Positions 63,830 through 64,000 of a DNA stretch of 64,000 nt are shown in pieces; the stretch's first letter is position 1; the number at the start of each line of letters is the position of its first letter. The DNA comes from Woeseiaceae bacterium (GTDB taxonomy: Bacteria; Pseudomonadota; Gammaproteobacteria; Steroidobacterales; Woeseiaceae), in assembly GCA_021773095.1 (NCBI GenBank), contig JAJFKR010000008.1, positions 20,782 through 84,781 of the forward strand, given 5' to 3'. Under the pieces are notes generated by a model. It worked only from the letters and a program-made list of their open reading frames with translations, ran no database searches and was not told where the DNA came from. A program made the position numbers and the translations under genes.

Positions 63830-63857
63830 CGAACCAATGACACTGAGGTGCGGTGCG

Positions 63858-64000
63858 GCCTAACAATGCGTCTATGGACTCCTCCGTCAAATCATAATTT
63901 TCTCCGTTTGTAATTCAGCGACCAGAAGAACGGTTGCAATCGTCTATTCGGCCTTTGTTTGTGGTGGTCATGCCACCGGGCCATCATGAAAAACGCACCG
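63858..64000 (+). other. attC: attC site, partial at window edge
   Basis: It begins with R'' box GCCTAAC (63858-63864), complementary to the GTTAGGC core, then AA and TGCGT (63867-63871). The last bases of the window include ACGCA (63993-63997), complementary to that TGCGT, followed by CCG. The R' box should come directly after the edge. Confidence 0.6.

Overview
The window is a chromosomal replication-origin region of a GC-rich gammaproteobacterium. The evidence is a DnaA-box-rich, AT-rich gap between dnaA and dnaN, the flanking gyrB-recF-dnaN-dnaA and rpmH-rnpA-yidC-mnmE blocks, mnmG, rsmG-parA-parB, a complete F1Fo ATP synthase operon and glmU-glmS, together with separate glyQ/glyS genes and gmhB-plsC. 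Protein style suggests a Woeseia/Steroidobacter/Chromatiales-like lineage, but I cannot place it more exactly without a search. TTG start codons are frequent.

Layout: 1-1.9 kb, a DUF4124 fragment and glnA (minus strand) with a readable sigma-54 promoter and paired NtrC sites. 1.9-6.3 kb, glyQ-glyS-gmhB-plsC (plus). 6.3-8.8 kb, an M13 peptidase lipoprotein and a DUF6491-like lipoprotein (minus). 9-15.3 kb, gyrB-recF-dnaN-oriC-dnaA (minus), with two parS-like sites inside recF. 15.5-19.2 kb, rpmH-rnpA-yidC-mnmE (plus, no yidD). 19.3-26.2 kb, a small lipoprotein running into a convergent minus-strand operon of a TAP-like hydrolase, an ABC-2 exporter and two M16 peptidase-fold proteins, one fused to a three-helix membrane module. 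26.3-28.2 kb, mnmG. 28.3-33.3 kb, a peptide ABC importer. 33.3-36.8 kb, an oligopeptidase B-like lipoprotein and a DUF945 protein (minus). 36.9-39.9 kb, a diheme cytochrome c, an MBL-fold enzyme, an AcuI-like reductase and a convergent Hsp15-like protein. 40.4-46 kb, the methylcitrate genes prpBCD and an S9 peptidase. 45.9-48.3 kb, rsmG-parA-parB. 48.4-49.6 kb, an EAL protein (minus). 49.9-56.9 kb, atpIBEFHAGDC. 56.9-58.9 kb, an SSS symporter and a lipoprotein (minus). 59-62.2 kb, glmU-glmS. 62.2-64 kb, an integron: intI (minus), a candidate attI, one cassette encoding a small membrane protein, and the start of an attC at the window edge.

Two things stand out. First, a family of REP elements (core GTAGGAGCGCGCC-N-GCGCGCGA) is placed very precisely: its TAG is the stop codon of at least five genes (acuI, prpD, parB, the EAL gene, atpD). 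In the atp operon, copies sit directly behind the genes for the c, alpha and beta subunits, the most multi-copy subunits of the enzyme. Second, an integron integrase lies 16 bp behind glmS, so the origin-proximal core ends in a cassette platform.

Physiologically the window combines information processing, energy generation, nitrogen assimilation, propionyl-CoA disposal (methylcitrate cycle plus an acrylyl-CoA reductase homologue) and strong peptide processing (M13, S33-like, two M16-fold, S9A and S9 oligopeptidases plus a peptide importer), consistent with a heterotroph living on protein-rich material. No tRNA, rRNA or CRISPR array was seen.
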